A stretch of DNA of 64,000 nt from Microbacterium testaceum (GTDB lineage Bacteria; Actinomycetota; Actinomycetes; Actinomycetales; Microbacteriaceae): contig NZ_JAJGNJ010000001.1 of assembly GCF_020781835.1 (NCBI RefSeq), positions 186,001-250,000 of the forward strand, given 5' to 3'. Shown here piece by piece: positions 1 through 8,803 of this stretch. The stretch's first letter is position 1; each line of letters begins with the position of its first letter. A program made the translations under genes and the position numbers. The notes under the pieces were generated by a model. That model was given only the letters and a program-made list of their open reading frames with translations, was not told where the DNA came from and ran no database searches.

Positions 1-866
1 ATGCCACCGGTCGTGAGCCAATACCCCTGCTGACCCGTGAGCCGGTGGAAATCCACGAAGGACTGCGGGAACGAACCCCAGAACGCCGCGTTGGCGTCCG
101 AGCGCGCGACCTGCCCGGTCCCGGAGGTGCTGACCCCGAGATACTCGGGCGTCACGGTGAATCCCCGTGCCGCCGACGAGTCGGCCGAACGGATCTCGGC
201 GAGCACGATCTCGCGCGGCGCGATCGCTGTCCACTGCGTCATGTCCTCCATCGAGGTGCCGTAGCCGCTGGCCGTGCCGGTCAGCCGCCCGTTCCCGGAC
301 GCGTCCAGGCTCAGGTGCGGATCGGTCACGCTCCAGTAGGTCATGCCGCCGTAGTAGGCCACCGTGAACGACCCCGACCACCGGATCTCGATCGCGCCGT
401 CGCGACGCTCCCCGACCCCGCCGTCGATGACGACCTGGTTGCCGGTGGTCGTCGTCGTGGATGCCACCGTCACCGTCGCCCCGTCCGGGGCCTGGCACTT
501 CGACTCCCACGTCGCCACGGTCCACCCACCCGCGGCGGTGGGCTTCTCGATGCGGACGCTCCCGTCCTGCGCGCGATAGAGGCCGTCTGCCGCGGTCCAG
601 GCGCGGGACGACCCGGCATCGCCCGCGCGTCCCGCGCTGAGGAAGTTGCATCCGCCCGCGAAGGCGCCCCCACCCGACTCGGCGTTCAGTCCCCACCGCA
701 ACTGGGCGTTGGCGATGGCGCCGTCGCCCCCGGCGGGGGGCTCGGTGCTCGGCACGGTGACGATCACGTCGTCGGGTCCGGCGGCGGTCGCGGATGCCGT
801 GCCGCCCGCCGCGACCAGCACGAGGGCGAGCGCGAGCGCCGCACGGATCATCGACGCCGCCCTCAT
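1..866 (-). CDS. HtaA-domain heme-binding surface protein (3' end beyond window)
   Basis: This is the first 288 codons of a gene that runs off the left edge. The start is ATG at 866, which overlaps the upstream gene's stop by ATGA. Residues 1 to about 27 form a signal peptide (Arg near the N-terminus, then an Ala/Leu/Val core). Residues about 48-230 resemble the HtaA domain, with AQLRWGLNAES near its start and VAYYGGMTYWSVTDP in the middle. HtaA domains of corynebacteria bind hemin at the cell surface and pass it to HmuT. It is last in the hmuT-hmuU-hmuV-863..2062 operon, so a role in heme capture is likely. The anchor, expected at the C-terminus, is not visible here. Confidence 0.85.
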   Translation of the reverse strand, partial: MRAASMIRAALALALVLVAAGGTASATAAGPDDVIVTVPSTEPPAGGDGAIANAQLRWGLNAESGGGAFAGGCNFLSAGRAGDAGSSRAWTAADGLYRAQDGSVRIEKPTAAGGWTVATWESKCQAPDGATVTVASTTTTTGNQVVIDGGVGERRDGAIEIRWSGSFTVAYYGGMTYWSVTDPHLSLDASGNGRLTGTASGYGTSMEDMTQWTAIAPREIVLAEIRSADSSAARGFTVTPEYLGVSTSGTGQVARSDANAAFWGSFPQSFVDFHRLTGQQGYWLTTGG

Positions 867-2062
867 CGGCTCGCCCCCACCGAGACGTCGGGGGCCGCCG
901 CCGCGGGCGCGGAGCCGGGACCTGCCGCAGCACCGGAAGCGAGGTCGGAACCGGGGCCCGCCGCGGGGTCGGAGGCGCCCGCCACGACAGCCGCCGACGC
1001 GTCGCCGGCGACTGTCCTCGCACGTCGCGCGCGCCGCGCCCTGCGGGCGCGCACGATCGCGGTGACGATGCTCGCGACCACCAACGCGGCCGACAGCGCG
1101 ACGCAGGCCAGGAGCAGCACGATGGCCCACGTCGGCACCGCGGGCTCGGTGTCGGTCGCGACCTCCGCGACACCGCCGGTGACCGTCACCTCGGTCTCGG
1201 CGACGCCGCCGGAACCGGCACCGCGCAGCGTGACGAGGTGGGTACCGTCGCGGATGTCGCGCGGCACCGGCAGAGCCGCCGCGACCTCTCCCTGAGCGCC
1301 GGCGGTGAGGGGACCGACGGCCGTCAGACCGCCGTCGAGCGCGGCGACGACCTGTTCCCCGGGCGTGAAGCCCTGGCCGGTGAAGACGATCGACGAACCG
1401 GCCGTGACCGTGGCGGCCTCGACCCCGACCCGGACGGTGCCGGCGGGTGCGGCGGGGGCCGCGGCATCCGGCTCCGCCTCCGACGCGGCCGCGGCGGTGA
1501 ACGCCACCGGCGTGAAGGACTCGTTGTTGGCGTTCTTGACGCCGTGCGCCCCGATCGTGAGGATGCCGCACGTGACCCGGCGGCAGTCGACCGAGACGAC
1601 GTTGCCCGCGCGGTCCTGGCTCTCGAACACCGGACCGGGGATGACCATGGTCACCGACCACGAGCCGTCCGCGGCGAGCGTGCCGTTCGCCGCGCTCTCG
1701 GTCTCGCTGCCCGGGAACGCCAGGAACCGCTGATAGCCGTGGTTGTCGGCGGACTCCGCGTCAGGGACGTACCGGTAGTCCTCGCCCACGACACCACCGG
1801 CGCTGGGACGCCACGAACCGCCCGCGGCGTCGTCGACCCAGCCGAAGAGCACGTAGATCCCGCCGAACCCGTTCGGGATCGATTGGAATCCCGTGCCCGA
1901 CACGGTGATCTCGGTGGCGTGGTCCTCGGACGCGGTCGCCGTCCCGTCGGGGCCGGTGACCGTCACCGTCCCCGCGGCCCACGCGGGGGCGGCGACGGCC
2001 GTGGAGACGGCGACGAGCACGGCGGCCGCGGCGGCGAGAAGAGGGCGGAGCGAGAGGTTCAC
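863..2062 (-). CDS. Membrane-anchored surface protein with neocarzinostatin-like fold, heme operon
   Basis: 399 residues. The GTG at 2062 is chosen because it overlaps the hmuV stop (GTGA) and has GGAG about 9 nt upstream. A signal peptide covers residues 1 to about 28. An Ig-like or neocarzinostatin-like domain follows (TVTVTGPDG near its start, then VDCRRVTCGILTIGAHGVK with a likely disulfide, then ESFTPVAF), then a second beta-rich repeat (TVRVGVEAATVTAGSSIVF). One transmembrane helix (WAIVLLLACVALSAALVV) is followed by an Arg-rich stop-transfer stretch and an Ala/Pro/Gly-rich cytoplasmic tail. The same beta domain recurs inside the HtaA protein at 5236-7050. Corynebacterial HtaB/HtaC occupy similar positions in hmu loci, but homology cannot be confirmed by eye. 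Role inferred: heme relay at the surface. Confidence 0.75.
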   Translation of the reverse strand: MNLSLRPLLAAAAAVLVAVSTAVAAPAWAAGTVTVTGPDGTATASEDHATEITVSGTGFQSIPNGFGGIYVLFGWVDDAAGGSWRPSAGGVVGEDYRYVPDAESADNHGYQRFLAFPGSETESAANGTLAADGSWSVTMVIPGPVFESQDRAGNVVSVDCRRVTCGILTIGAHGVKNANNESFTPVAFTAAAASEAEPDAAAPAAPAGTVRVGVEAATVTAGSSIVFTGQGFTPGEQVVAALDGGLTAVGPLTAGAQGEVAAALPVPRDIRDGTHLVTLRGAGSGGVAETEVTVTGGVAEVATDTEPAVPTWAIVLLLACVALSAALVVASIVTAIVRARRARRARRARTVAGDASAAVVAGASDPAAGPGSDLASGAAAGPGSAPAAAAPDVSVGASR

Positions 2063-2865
2063 GGCAGAGGTTCTCCGGGGTCGGCGGATGCGGAAGTCGA
2101 GGTGTCGGCGAGCACGAGCAGGGTGCCGCGGGGTCCGTCGACGACGTCGATCGGATGCCGGTACACCCGCGTGAGCAGCTCGGGCTGGAGCACGTCGCGC
2201 GGTGGGCCGACCGCCGCGACGCGGCCACCGTCCAGGAGCGCGACCCGGTCGGCGTACGCCGCAGCGAGGCCCAGGTCGTGCAGGACGACGATCGCCGCGC
2301 CCCCGGCGTTCACCCGCTGACGGGTGACGGCGAGGACCCGGTGCTGATGCCGGATGTCGAGGCTCACCGTGGGTTCGTCCAGCAGCGCGATGGCGCACTC
2401 CTGGGCGACGGAGCGGGCGAACGCCGCGCGGGCACGCTCCCCGCCCGACAGCCCGGTGACGGGACGCTCGGCGAACGCCTCGACCTCGCCCGCCGCCATC
2501 GCGTCGGCCACGGCGACGTCGTCGCGCGCGGCGGCGGGATGCCGACGCCACGGCGCCCGTCCCATGCGGACGACGTCGTGCACCGCGAACGGGAACGAGA
2601 CGTCGTTGCTCTGCGTCAGGACGGAACGCCGCCGCGCCCGCTCCCGGACGGGCCAGGACTCCAGGGCGGCGCCGTCGAGCTCGACAGTCCCGGCCGCGAG
2701 GGGACGATCGCCGGCGAGAGCGGCCAACAGCGTCGATTTCCCGGCACCGTTGGGGCCGACGAGCACGAACAGTTCCCCGGCGTGCAGGTCGAGGTCGACC
2801 GCGTCGAGCACGCGACGCCCGCCGACCTCGACCGCGATCTCCCGTGCGCGCAGCACCGCCGTCAT
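2059..2865 (-). CDS. hmuV: Heme ABC transporter ATP-binding protein HmuV
   Basis: 268 residues. It powers heme or ferric-chelate import through HmuU from the cytoplasmic face. Walker A GPNGAGKST lies at residues 37-45, the ABC signature LSGGE near 135, and Walker B IALLDEP followed by the H-loop VVLHDLG. The ATG at 2865 overlaps the hmuU stop (ATGA); another ATG two codons upstream (2871) is possible. Length and the motif order match the FepC/HmuV family. Gene order SBP-permease-ATPase followed by HtaA-type proteins points to heme rather than siderophore. The stop overlaps the GTG of the next gene, so translation is probably coupled. Confidence 0.92.
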   Translation of the reverse strand: MTAVLRAREIAVEVGGRRVLDAVDLDLHAGELFVLVGPNGAGKSTLLAALAGDRPLAAGTVELDGAALESWPVRERARRRSVLTQSNDVSFPFAVHDVVRMGRAPWRRHPAAARDDVAVADAMAAGEVEAFAERPVTGLSGGERARAAFARSVAQECAIALLDEPTVSLDIRHQHRVLAVTRQRVNAGGAAIVVLHDLGLAAAYADRVALLDGGRVAAVGPPRDVLQPELLTRVYRHPIDVVDGPRGTLLVLADTSTSASADPGEPLP

Positions 2866-3989
2866 CCCCATCCCCCCGACCGGCGGCGCGTCCGTCGCAG
2901 CAGCCAGAAGAAGAACGGTCCGCCGATCAACGCGGTCAGCATCCCGATCGGCAGTTCGGACCCGGGCACCGCCGTCCGGGCGACGAGGTCGCCGGCGACC
3001 AGCAGCACCGCGCCGCCGAGCGCGCTGGCGGGGAGGAGCGCGCGATGCGCGGGGCCGAGCAGCATTCTCATCAGGTGCGGCACGACCAGGCCGACGAACC
3101 CGATGATCCCGCAGAAGGCGACGGCGGCGCACGTCAACGCCGCGATGACGACGATCGCGATGACCCGCAGCCGCTCGACGCGCACGCCCAGGTGCTCGGC
3201 CTGCCGCTCGCCGAGCGAGAGCAGATCGAGGGGACCGGCCAGGAACAGGCACGCCACGATCCCGGCGACGGCGAGCGGGGCGACGATCGCGAGGTCGTCC
3301 CACCGCGTGCCGTTGAGCGACCCGAGCTGCCAGAACACGATCTGCTCGCGCTGCTGCGTCGAGCCGACGTAGGTGAAGAGCGCGATCGCCGCGCCCCCGA
3401 CGGCGTTGACGGCGATCCCGGTGAGCACGAGCGTCACGACCTCGGTCCGCCCGTCGGTGCGCGCCGAGGCGTACACGATCGCGGTCGCGACCAGTCCTCC
3501 GGCGAAGGCCAGCACCGGAAGGGTGAACGGGCCGAGAAAACCGAGTCCGAAGACGATGGATGCCGAGGCTCCCACCGCCGCGCCCGAGGAGATGCCGATG
3601 ACCCCGGGCTCTGCCAGCGGGTTGCGGAAGACGCCCTGCATGACGACGCCCGCGGTGGCCAGCGCGGCGCCGACGAGCACGGCCATGAGCAGACGCGGCA
3701 TCCGGACCAGCCACAGCGTGGCTTCGCCGTTGACGTGCTCCATCGCCGCTCCGGGGGGAACCGACAGCGCGCCGAGACCGATCGCGCGGACGCCGGCGTT
3801 CCACGCGCGCGCGAACGCCCCCACGACCTGGTCCGGGGGGATCGCGAGCTGACCGCTGCCCGCCGAGACCACGACGAGGACCACCAGCGCCACCACGAGG
3901 GCGACGAACACCGCGGGCGCGCGCCGCCGGACCCGCCGGGCCGGGGCGGCGACCCCGGTCGGACGCGTCTCGGCGACGGCGGCGCTCAC
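2862..3989 (-). CDS. hmuU: Heme ABC transporter permease HmuU (FecCD family)
   Basis: 375 residues with about ten hydrophobic segments. It is the membrane channel of the heme importer and would act as a homodimer with two HmuV subunits. FecCD hallmarks are present: GVVMQGVFRNPLAEPGVIG and ISSGAAVGAS in the first half, and GIIGFVGLVVPHLMR near residue 295, the loop that contacts the ATPase. The N-terminal 30 residues are Arg-rich and cytoplasmic. The GTG start at 3989 overlaps the hmuT stop (GTGA). Full length for the family; no defects seen. Confidence 0.93.
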   Translation of the reverse strand: MSAAVAETRPTGVAAPARRVRRRAPAVFVALVVALVVLVVVSAGSGQLAIPPDQVVGAFARAWNAGVRAIGLGALSVPPGAAMEHVNGEATLWLVRMPRLLMAVLVGAALATAGVVMQGVFRNPLAEPGVIGISSGAAVGASASIVFGLGFLGPFTLPVLAFAGGLVATAIVYASARTDGRTEVVTLVLTGIAVNAVGGAAIALFTYVGSTQQREQIVFWQLGSLNGTRWDDLAIVAPLAVAGIVACLFLAGPLDLLSLGERQAEHLGVRVERLRVIAIVVIAALTCAAVAFCGIIGFVGLVVPHLMRMLLGPAHRALLPASALGGAVLLVAGDLVARTAVPGSELPIGMLTALIGGPFFFWLLRRTRRRSGGWG

Positions 3990-5083
3990 TCCGTGGCCTC
4001 GGGCGCGTAGACCGCGACCGCGAGCGCGTCGAGCACGTCGGCGGATGCCGGGCCGAAGCTCAGCACGGTGGTGTCCGCCATGTCCACGATCCGCCGGTGA
4101 CGTCCCGCATCGGTCTGGGCGAGGGCGGGCAGGTGCTCGACGAGCCCGTCCACACCGCCGACGGACTCCAGGCCCTTCGTCATGACGAGCACCAGGTCCG
4201 GATCGGCGTCGACGAGCGCTTCGTCGGTGATCGGCCGCATCCCGGTCCAGCCGATCTCCCCCGCGACGTCGATGCCTCCGAGCGCCTCGATGAGACTGTC
4301 GGCGCCGGACTCCTCGCCGAAGAGGTAGTACACGCCCGACTGTCCGCGGACGTAGAGGAACATCATGCGCAGCTTCTCCGCCGGGTCGGCCGGGGCGACG
4401 GCGGCGATCTCGGCGATCTTGTCCTCCACCGCGGCGGTGCTGCGCGCGGCGAGCGCGGCCGCGCGCTGCGGCACGCCGAGCGCGTCACCGACCTGCTGGA
4501 TGAGCGAGCCGACGGAGTCGAGCGAGCGGTGGGAGTCCACGACCACCACCGGGATGCCGGCATCCCTCATCTGGAGGATGGTGTCCCACGGCCCGAGGCT
4601 CGTGTCGGTGAGGATCACGGTGGGTGCGGCGTCGAGGATCGCCTCGGCGTTGAGGTCGTGCCCGTTCTCGGTGACGACGGGCAGGTGCTCGGCCTCGGGG
4701 AAGGCGGTGGAGATGTCGCGGGCGACGACGGAATCCCCCAGCCCGAGCTCGAACACGATGCGCGACAGCGACCCGTAGATGTCGAGCGTGAGGATGCGAG
4801 AGGTGTCGGTCACGGTGACGGGCGTGCCCTGCGCGTCGGTGACCGTGACCGGCAGCGTCTGGGCTCCGTCGGTGACGGGGACGATGGGCGCGGATGCCGC
4901 GACGGCGGTGGAGGGGCCCTCCCACGCGAGCGGGTCGGTCAGGGGAGTCACCTCGGCGAGCGGGGGCGTGGCCGTGCCGCCGTCACCCTCGGCCGTGGCC
5001 GCGGGGGAGCATGCGGCGAGAGCGAGGGCCGCGGCGAATGTCAGGGCGAGTGCGGCGAGACCGCGGGCCGGTCGACGTGTCAT
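3986..5083 (-). CDS. hmuT: Heme-binding lipoprotein HmuT
   Basis: 365 residues. It has a lipoprotein signal with lipobox LAAC and lipidated Cys25, then an Ala/Gly/Thr-rich linker, then a type-III periplasmic-binding fold (about 85-360) of the BtuF/FepB/HmuT type. It would collect heme at the outer face of the membrane and deliver it to HmuU. GGAGG lies 7 nt upstream of the ATG at 5083. It is the first gene of the five-gene heme operon. Two DtxR-type boxes lie 16 and 61 bp upstream, so transcription should be repressed by Fe-DtxR/IdeR when iron is plentiful. Confidence 0.92.
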   Translation of the reverse strand: MTRRPARGLAALALTFAAALALAACSPAATAEGDGGTATPPLAEVTPLTDPLAWEGPSTAVAASAPIVPVTDGAQTLPVTVTDAQGTPVTVTDTSRILTLDIYGSLSRIVFELGLGDSVVARDISTAFPEAEHLPVVTENGHDLNAEAILDAAPTVILTDTSLGPWDTILQMRDAGIPVVVVDSHRSLDSVGSLIQQVGDALGVPQRAAALAARSTAAVEDKIAEIAAVAPADPAEKLRMMFLYVRGQSGVYYLFGEESGADSLIEALGGIDVAGEIGWTGMRPITDEALVDADPDLVLVMTKGLESVGGVDGLVEHLPALAQTDAGRHRRIVDMADTTVLSFGPASADVLDALAVAVYAPEATE

Positions 5084-5098
5084 ACAAGGACCTCCAAG

Positions 5099-5117
5099 TT
5101 AGGACAGCCTATCCTTA
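5099..5117. promoter_or_regulatory. DtxR/IdeR-type iron box, hmuT-proximal
   Basis: TTAGGACAGCCTATCCTTA is a 19-bp interrupted palindrome close to the DtxR consensus TTAGGTTAGCCTAACCTAA. It sits just upstream of the hmuT ribosome-binding site, over the likely hmuT promoter. Confidence 0.85.
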
Positions 5118-5143
5118 ACATTGCTTGAGATCCGCAATCGTGG

Positions 5144-5162
5144 TTAGGTAAGCCTAACCTGC
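5144..5162. promoter_or_regulatory. DtxR/IdeR-type iron box, between divergent heme genes
   Basis: TTAGGTAAGCCTAACCTGC matches the DtxR consensus almost perfectly over its first 17 bases. It lies between hmuT (minus) and the HtaA-domain gene at 5236 (plus), about 45 bp from the proximal box, so both divergent promoters probably respond to iron. Confidence 0.9.
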
Positions 5163-5235
5163 CCTCCTGCGCTCGACATTCGGGTGCGGCCGACGTGCGC
5201 CGTCGGAACGACCGTGGGCGGAGAAAGGAACTCAC

Positions 5236-7050
5236 GTGGACTCCTCACCCAGACGCCGGTCCCGACCGGCCCTGTTCGCCGCGGCGACGCTCACCGCGGC
5301 ACTCGCCTTCGGAGGCGCGATCGTCGCCGCCCCCGCTCACGCGGCGACCGCCACCGTGAACGGAGCCGTCTTCCGCTGGGGCATCAACGCCGAGGCGAAC
5401 TCCGCGGCCTTCGCACCGGGGACCGTCAACCTGCTCTCGGCGGGCATCGTCACCGCGACGTCGGCGTCCGACCGCGTCACCTCCACGAACTGGAAGCAGG
5501 AAGACGGCAACGTCGAGATCCTCAAGCTCCAGTCCGACGGCAGTTACGCCGACGCGACGTTCGCGGGCCTGCGGACGGATGCCGCCGGCACGACGATCAC
5601 GACCGGGAACGGCCTCAACTCGGGACACATCGCCCAGATCAGCGGGGGAACGGGCACTGTCGACGTCGACGCCAACACGGCCGTCATCCAGTGGACGGGC
5701 TCGTTCACTTCGGCGTTCTACTCGGGAATGACCCGGTCGTGGATCACCGACCCGAAGCTCACCGTCGCCTCGGACGGCACGGGGACGGTCACCGCGACGC
5801 TCGGCGGCTACGGCACCTCGATGGACGACCCGGACAAGTTCGAGAGCCTCACCCCCGTGTCCGATGTCGTCATCGCGACCCTCACGGGCGTCGACGTGAC
5901 CCCCACCGGGTTCACCGTCACCCCCGACTACCTCGGACGCACCGTCACCGTCCCCGAGGGCTCCGTGGCGCAGGTCACGGGCGGTGCCACCTCCGGCGCG
6001 TTCCCCCAGTCGTTCGTCGACTTCCAGATCCTGACCGGCCAGGGGTCGTACTGGTACTCCTCGGGCGGATCTGCCGACGCCCGTAAGGTCGCGAGCCCGC
6101 TCTCGATCGCGTACACCGCGACCGCGCCCGCCGGGCCCACCGTGACGGTCTCGAAGACCAGCGGTCTCGCCCAAGGCGAGACCGTGACGGTCAGCGGCAG
6201 CGGATTCCTGCCCTCGGGGACCGCCACGAACGGCACGCGCCCGCCGCTGTCGGGGACCTTCAGCGGCACCTACGTGGTGTTCGGCAAGTTCGCCGACGTG
6301 TGGAAGCCCTCCGCGGGCGCCACCTCGTCGGCACGCTCGGTGATCGCGCAGAAGTGGGCCGTGCCCGCCGCGAGCATGTCCACCATCGGCGGCACGAACA
6401 GCGGCGCGATCGAGCTGAACGCCGACGGCACGTTCTCGGTCGATCTGACCCTGAGCACCACCGAGGCGCAGGATCTGGCCTCGGGCACCTACGGCATCTA
6501 CACGTACCCCGGCAGCGGCGCGGTCTACGCACCGTTCGAGACGTTCACCCCGATCACCTTCGCGTCCTCGTCGGACGTGATCGTCGACGTCCCCGCGTGG
6601 GTCGACAACCCCACCGGCTCGTTCGGCTGGGCGTTCGCCGGAACCTCGCCGGCGAACCTGGGCACCGCCGTCCAGGACGGCGGGAACTTCGTGGCATCCG
6701 GTGCGCTCACCGACATCGTCGTGACCGACACCCGTGCCGGCGGGACCGCGCCGTACACGTGGAGCATCTCGGGGCAGGTCGGCGACTTCGAGTCGTCGTC
6801 GGGTGACTCCTTCTCGGGCGACCTGCTCGGGTGGACGCCGAAGCTCGTCTCCGCGGGCGCCAGCGTCACCGGTGGCGCCGAAGTCACCTCCACGCGCCTC
6901 GGCGGAACCGGCCTCGGCGCGTCCCGCGTGCTGGCCTCGTCGACCTCGGCCGCCAGCGCCACGGTGGGTGCCGACCTCACGCTCGTCATCCCGGGGACGA
7001 CCCCCGCGGGCGACTACGCGAGCAAGCTCACCATCACCGCACTGCAGTAA
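5236..7050 (+). CDS. Secreted HtaA-domain heme-binding protein with WxL-like C-terminus
   Basis: 604 residues. The GTG at 5236 has GGAGAAAGGAAC upstream. A signal peptide covers 1 to about 37. The HtaA domain spans about 40-275 (AVFRWGINAEANS, then AFYSGMTRSWITDP, then FPQSFVDFQ). A neocarzinostatin-like beta domain spans about 295-440 and resembles the one in the 863-2062 product. The C-terminal 140 residues contain LGWTPKL and end DYASKLTITALQ, reminiscent of WxL cell-wall-binding domains; there is no LPXTG motif and no transmembrane anchor. The gene downstream encodes a DUF916 protein, the usual partner of WxL proteins. Role: surface heme capture. The WxL assignment is inference. Confidence 0.85.
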   Translation: MDSSPRRRSRPALFAAATLTAALAFGGAIVAAPAHAATATVNGAVFRWGINAEANSAAFAPGTVNLLSAGIVTATSASDRVTSTNWKQEDGNVEILKLQSDGSYADATFAGLRTDAAGTTITTGNGLNSGHIAQISGGTGTVDVDANTAVIQWTGSFTSAFYSGMTRSWITDPKLTVASDGTGTVTATLGGYGTSMDDPDKFESLTPVSDVVIATLTGVDVTPTGFTVTPDYLGRTVTVPEGSVAQVTGGATSGAFPQSFVDFQILTGQGSYWYSSGGSADARKVASPLSIAYTATAPAGPTVTVSKTSGLAQGETVTVSGSGFLPSGTATNGTRPPLSGTFSGTYVVFGKFADVWKPSAGATSSARSVIAQKWAVPAASMSTIGGTNSGAIELNADGTFSVDLTLSTTEAQDLASGTYGIYTYPGSGAVYAPFETFTPITFASSSDVIVDVPAWVDNPTGSFGWAFAGTSPANLGTAVQDGGNFVASGALTDIVVTDTRAGGTAPYTWSISGQVGDFESSSGDSFSGDLLGWTPKLVSAGASVTGGAEVTSTRLGGTGLGASRVLASSTSAASATVGADLTLVIPGTTPAGDYASKLTITALQ

Positions 7051-7061
7051 GCATCCCCCTC

Positions 7062-7092
7062 GGGGCCCCGGCGTCCGCCGGGGCCCCTCTTG
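7062..7092 (+). terminator. Rho-independent terminator after the HtaA-domain gene
   Basis: The arms GGGGCCCCGGC (7062-7072) and GCCGGGGCCCC (7077-7087) are perfect 11-bp complements with a 4-nt loop, followed by TCTTGT. It begins 12 bp after the stop at 7050. Readthrough into the DUF916 gene 25 bp later is still possible. Confidence 0.8.
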
Positions 7093-7117
7093 TCGATCCC
7101 CGAACCGAAAGCCGCTC

Positions 7118-8113
7118 GTGACCGCACTCCCCCGCCTTCCTCGCGTCGCCGTCGGCGCGTTGCTCGCCCTCGCCCTCGCGGCGGCGGCGCCGCCCGCCTT
7201 CGCCGAGGACGGCGGCGTCGCGTGGAGCGTGCAGACCGCCGACAACGCCAACGGCACCGGGCGGGCGAACTTCTCGTACGACGTCGACCCCGGCACCGTC
7301 CTGGCCGACACGATGCTCGTCGTCAACACGGGCACCGAGCCGCTGCCGCTGACGGTCTACGCCGCCGACGCCTTCACCGCCGCGAGCGGCGAGATCGACG
7401 TGCTCGCGGACGGGACGCCCTCCCAGGACGCCGGCACGTGGGTCTCGGTGGGACAGACGTCCATGGAGCTGGCACCGGGGCAGTCCGCCGAGGTGCTGTT
7501 CACGATCACGGTTCCCACCGACGCACGCCCCGGCGATCACTCCGCCGGGATCGTGACGTCGCTGGCGAGCCGGGATGCCACGAGCTCACTCTCGGTCGAG
7601 CGCCGTCTGGGCACTCGCATCAACCTCCGCGTGTCCGGGGCGCTCGCCCCCGCGGCCGCGATCACCGGCACGACGGTTCGGTACGACGGCTCGTGGAATC
7701 CGTTCGAGTCGGGTCGTCTGACCGTGGAGTACTCGCTCGAGAACGTCGGCAACACCCGCCTCACCGGTGTCGAGACCGTCGCGACCTCCGGCGCGGCCGG
7801 GCTGCTCGGCGACACGACCGCGCCGACGCAGCTGCCCGAGATCGTCACGGGCTCGACGATCCAGGTGACCCGCGAGGTGCCCGCCTTCTCACTCGGCTGG
7901 CTGAGCGGACACGTGACGGTGGTGCCCGAGGGTGTCGGACTCGGCGCCGGGACCGTCGCTCCGGTGACCGCGGACTTCTCGATCGCGGCCGTGCCGCGGA
8001 GCCTGTACGGCCTCATCGTGCTCGTGATCGCCGCGGTCGTCACCGTGGTGCTGCTCGCGCGCCGCCGCGGAGCCCGGGAGGCGTCGGAAGCCGATCTCCG
8101 TCAGGCCGACTGA
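7118..8113 (+). CDS. DUF916-family (WxL-interacting type) membrane-anchored surface protein
   Basis: 331 residues from GTG 7118. A signal peptide ends near FAEDGG (about 30). The domain with VAWSVQTADNANGTGRANF, VNTGTEPLPLTVYA and ARPGDHSAGIVTS is typical of DUF916, peptidoglycan-binding partners of WxL proteins. A second beta domain follows (about 165-275). One C-terminal transmembrane helix (LYGLIVLVIAAVVTVVLL) is followed by a short Arg-rich tail, giving a wall-facing ectodomain. It lies directly downstream of the HtaA-domain gene and probably helps hold that protein at the wall. Its 3' end overlaps the convergent hmuO by 13 bp. No strong Shine-Dalgarno was seen, so the start is less certain. 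Confidence 0.8.
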   Translation: MTALPRLPRVAVGALLALALAAAAPPAFAEDGGVAWSVQTADNANGTGRANFSYDVDPGTVLADTMLVVNTGTEPLPLTVYAADAFTAASGEIDVLADGTPSQDAGTWVSVGQTSMELAPGQSAEVLFTITVPTDARPGDHSAGIVTSLASRDATSSLSVERRLGTRINLRVSGALAPAAAITGTTVRYDGSWNPFESGRLTVEYSLENVGNTRLTGVETVATSGAAGLLGDTTAPTQLPEIVTGSTIQVTREVPAFSLGWLSGHVTVVPEGVGLGAGTVAPVTADFSIAAVPRSLYGLIVLVIAAVVTVVLLARRRGAREASEADLRQAD

Positions 8114-8754
8114 GCGGCCTTGGCATCGGCGAGGTCGGCGAACAGCTCCGTGTTGAAGCGGTAGGCGACGAGGACCTCGTCGATCACGCGCTCCTTCTCG
8201 TCGTCGTCCCAGGGTGCGGCATCCAGCTTCTCGCGGTAGACGTTCTTGAACTCCTCGGGGTCGGCGATGTCGCCGAAGAGGTAGAAGCCGATCCCGTTGG
8301 TCTCGAACCCGAATCGCCGGCGCATGAGGCGGCCGATGAACTGGCCGCCGGAGAGGTCGCCGAGATACCGGGTGTAGTGGTGGGCGACGAATCCCCCGGG
8401 CCACGTGGCCGCGACGCGGCGGATCCGGTCCACGTAGGCCCGGGTCGTCGGCAGCGGAGCGACGACCTCGCGCCAGTCCGGACCGATGAGGAAGTCGAGG
8501 TCGGCCTCGATCGCGGGCAGGCGCGTGAGCTTGTCACTGAGGAACACGGATGCCACGGGGTCTGCCCGCATCCGCTCCGTGGCCTCCTCGAGCGCGGCGT
8601 AGATGAACCAGTGCTGCACGACGAGCGCGACGTAGTCGTCCCGCGTGCCGGCGCCGCTGATGAGGTCGCTCATGAAACCGGCGTGCTCGCTCGCGGAGTG
8701 TGCGGTGCGGGAGCGCTCGCGGAGGGCGGCTGAGAAGGAGACGACGTCGCTCAT
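8101..8754 (-). CDS. hmuO: Heme oxygenase (biliverdin-producing) HmuO
   Basis: 217 residues. It degrades imported heme to biliverdin, CO and ferrous iron in the cytoplasm. The proximal heme ligand is the His in RSRTAHSASEH (near residue 18). The distal-helix signature YLGDLSGGQFIGR (about 129-141) is the diagnostic heme oxygenase motif. Length matches Corynebacterium diphtheriae HmuO. A DtxR box overlaps the promoter. The ATG at 8754 lies 6 nt after a good -10 (TATGAT) and has no Shine-Dalgarno, so the mRNA may be leaderless. Its 3' end overlaps the convergent DUF916 gene by 13 bp. Confidence 0.95.
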   Translation of the reverse strand: MSDVVSFSAALRERSRTAHSASEHAGFMSDLISGAGTRDDYVALVVQHWFIYAALEEATERMRADPVASVFLSDKLTRLPAIEADLDFLIGPDWREVVAPLPTTRAYVDRIRRVAATWPGGFVAHHYTRYLGDLSGGQFIGRLMRRRFGFETNGIGFYLFGDIADPEEFKNVYREKLDAAPWDDDEKERVIDEVLVAYRFNTELFADLADAKAAQSA

Positions 8755-8794
8755 GAGGACATCATACGCAACAGGTTAGGCAACCCTAACCTTG
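8755..8794 (-). promoter_or_regulatory. Iron-regulated, apparently leaderless hmuO promoter
   Basis: Read on the minus strand: a possible -35 TTAGGG (8784-8789), a 17-bp spacer, -10 TATGAT (8761-8766), 6 nt, then the ATG at 8754. The DtxR box TTAGGCAACCCTAACCT (8776-8794) covers the -35. Repression by iron-loaded DtxR is expected. Confidence 0.8.
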
Positions 8795-8803
8795 TTTCGT
8801 GGA

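Noticed and set aside
5245..7335. Long minus-strand open frame opposite the HtaA-domain gene
   Set aside because: Composition is that of an antisense shadow, and the plus strand has signal peptide and HtaA motifs.
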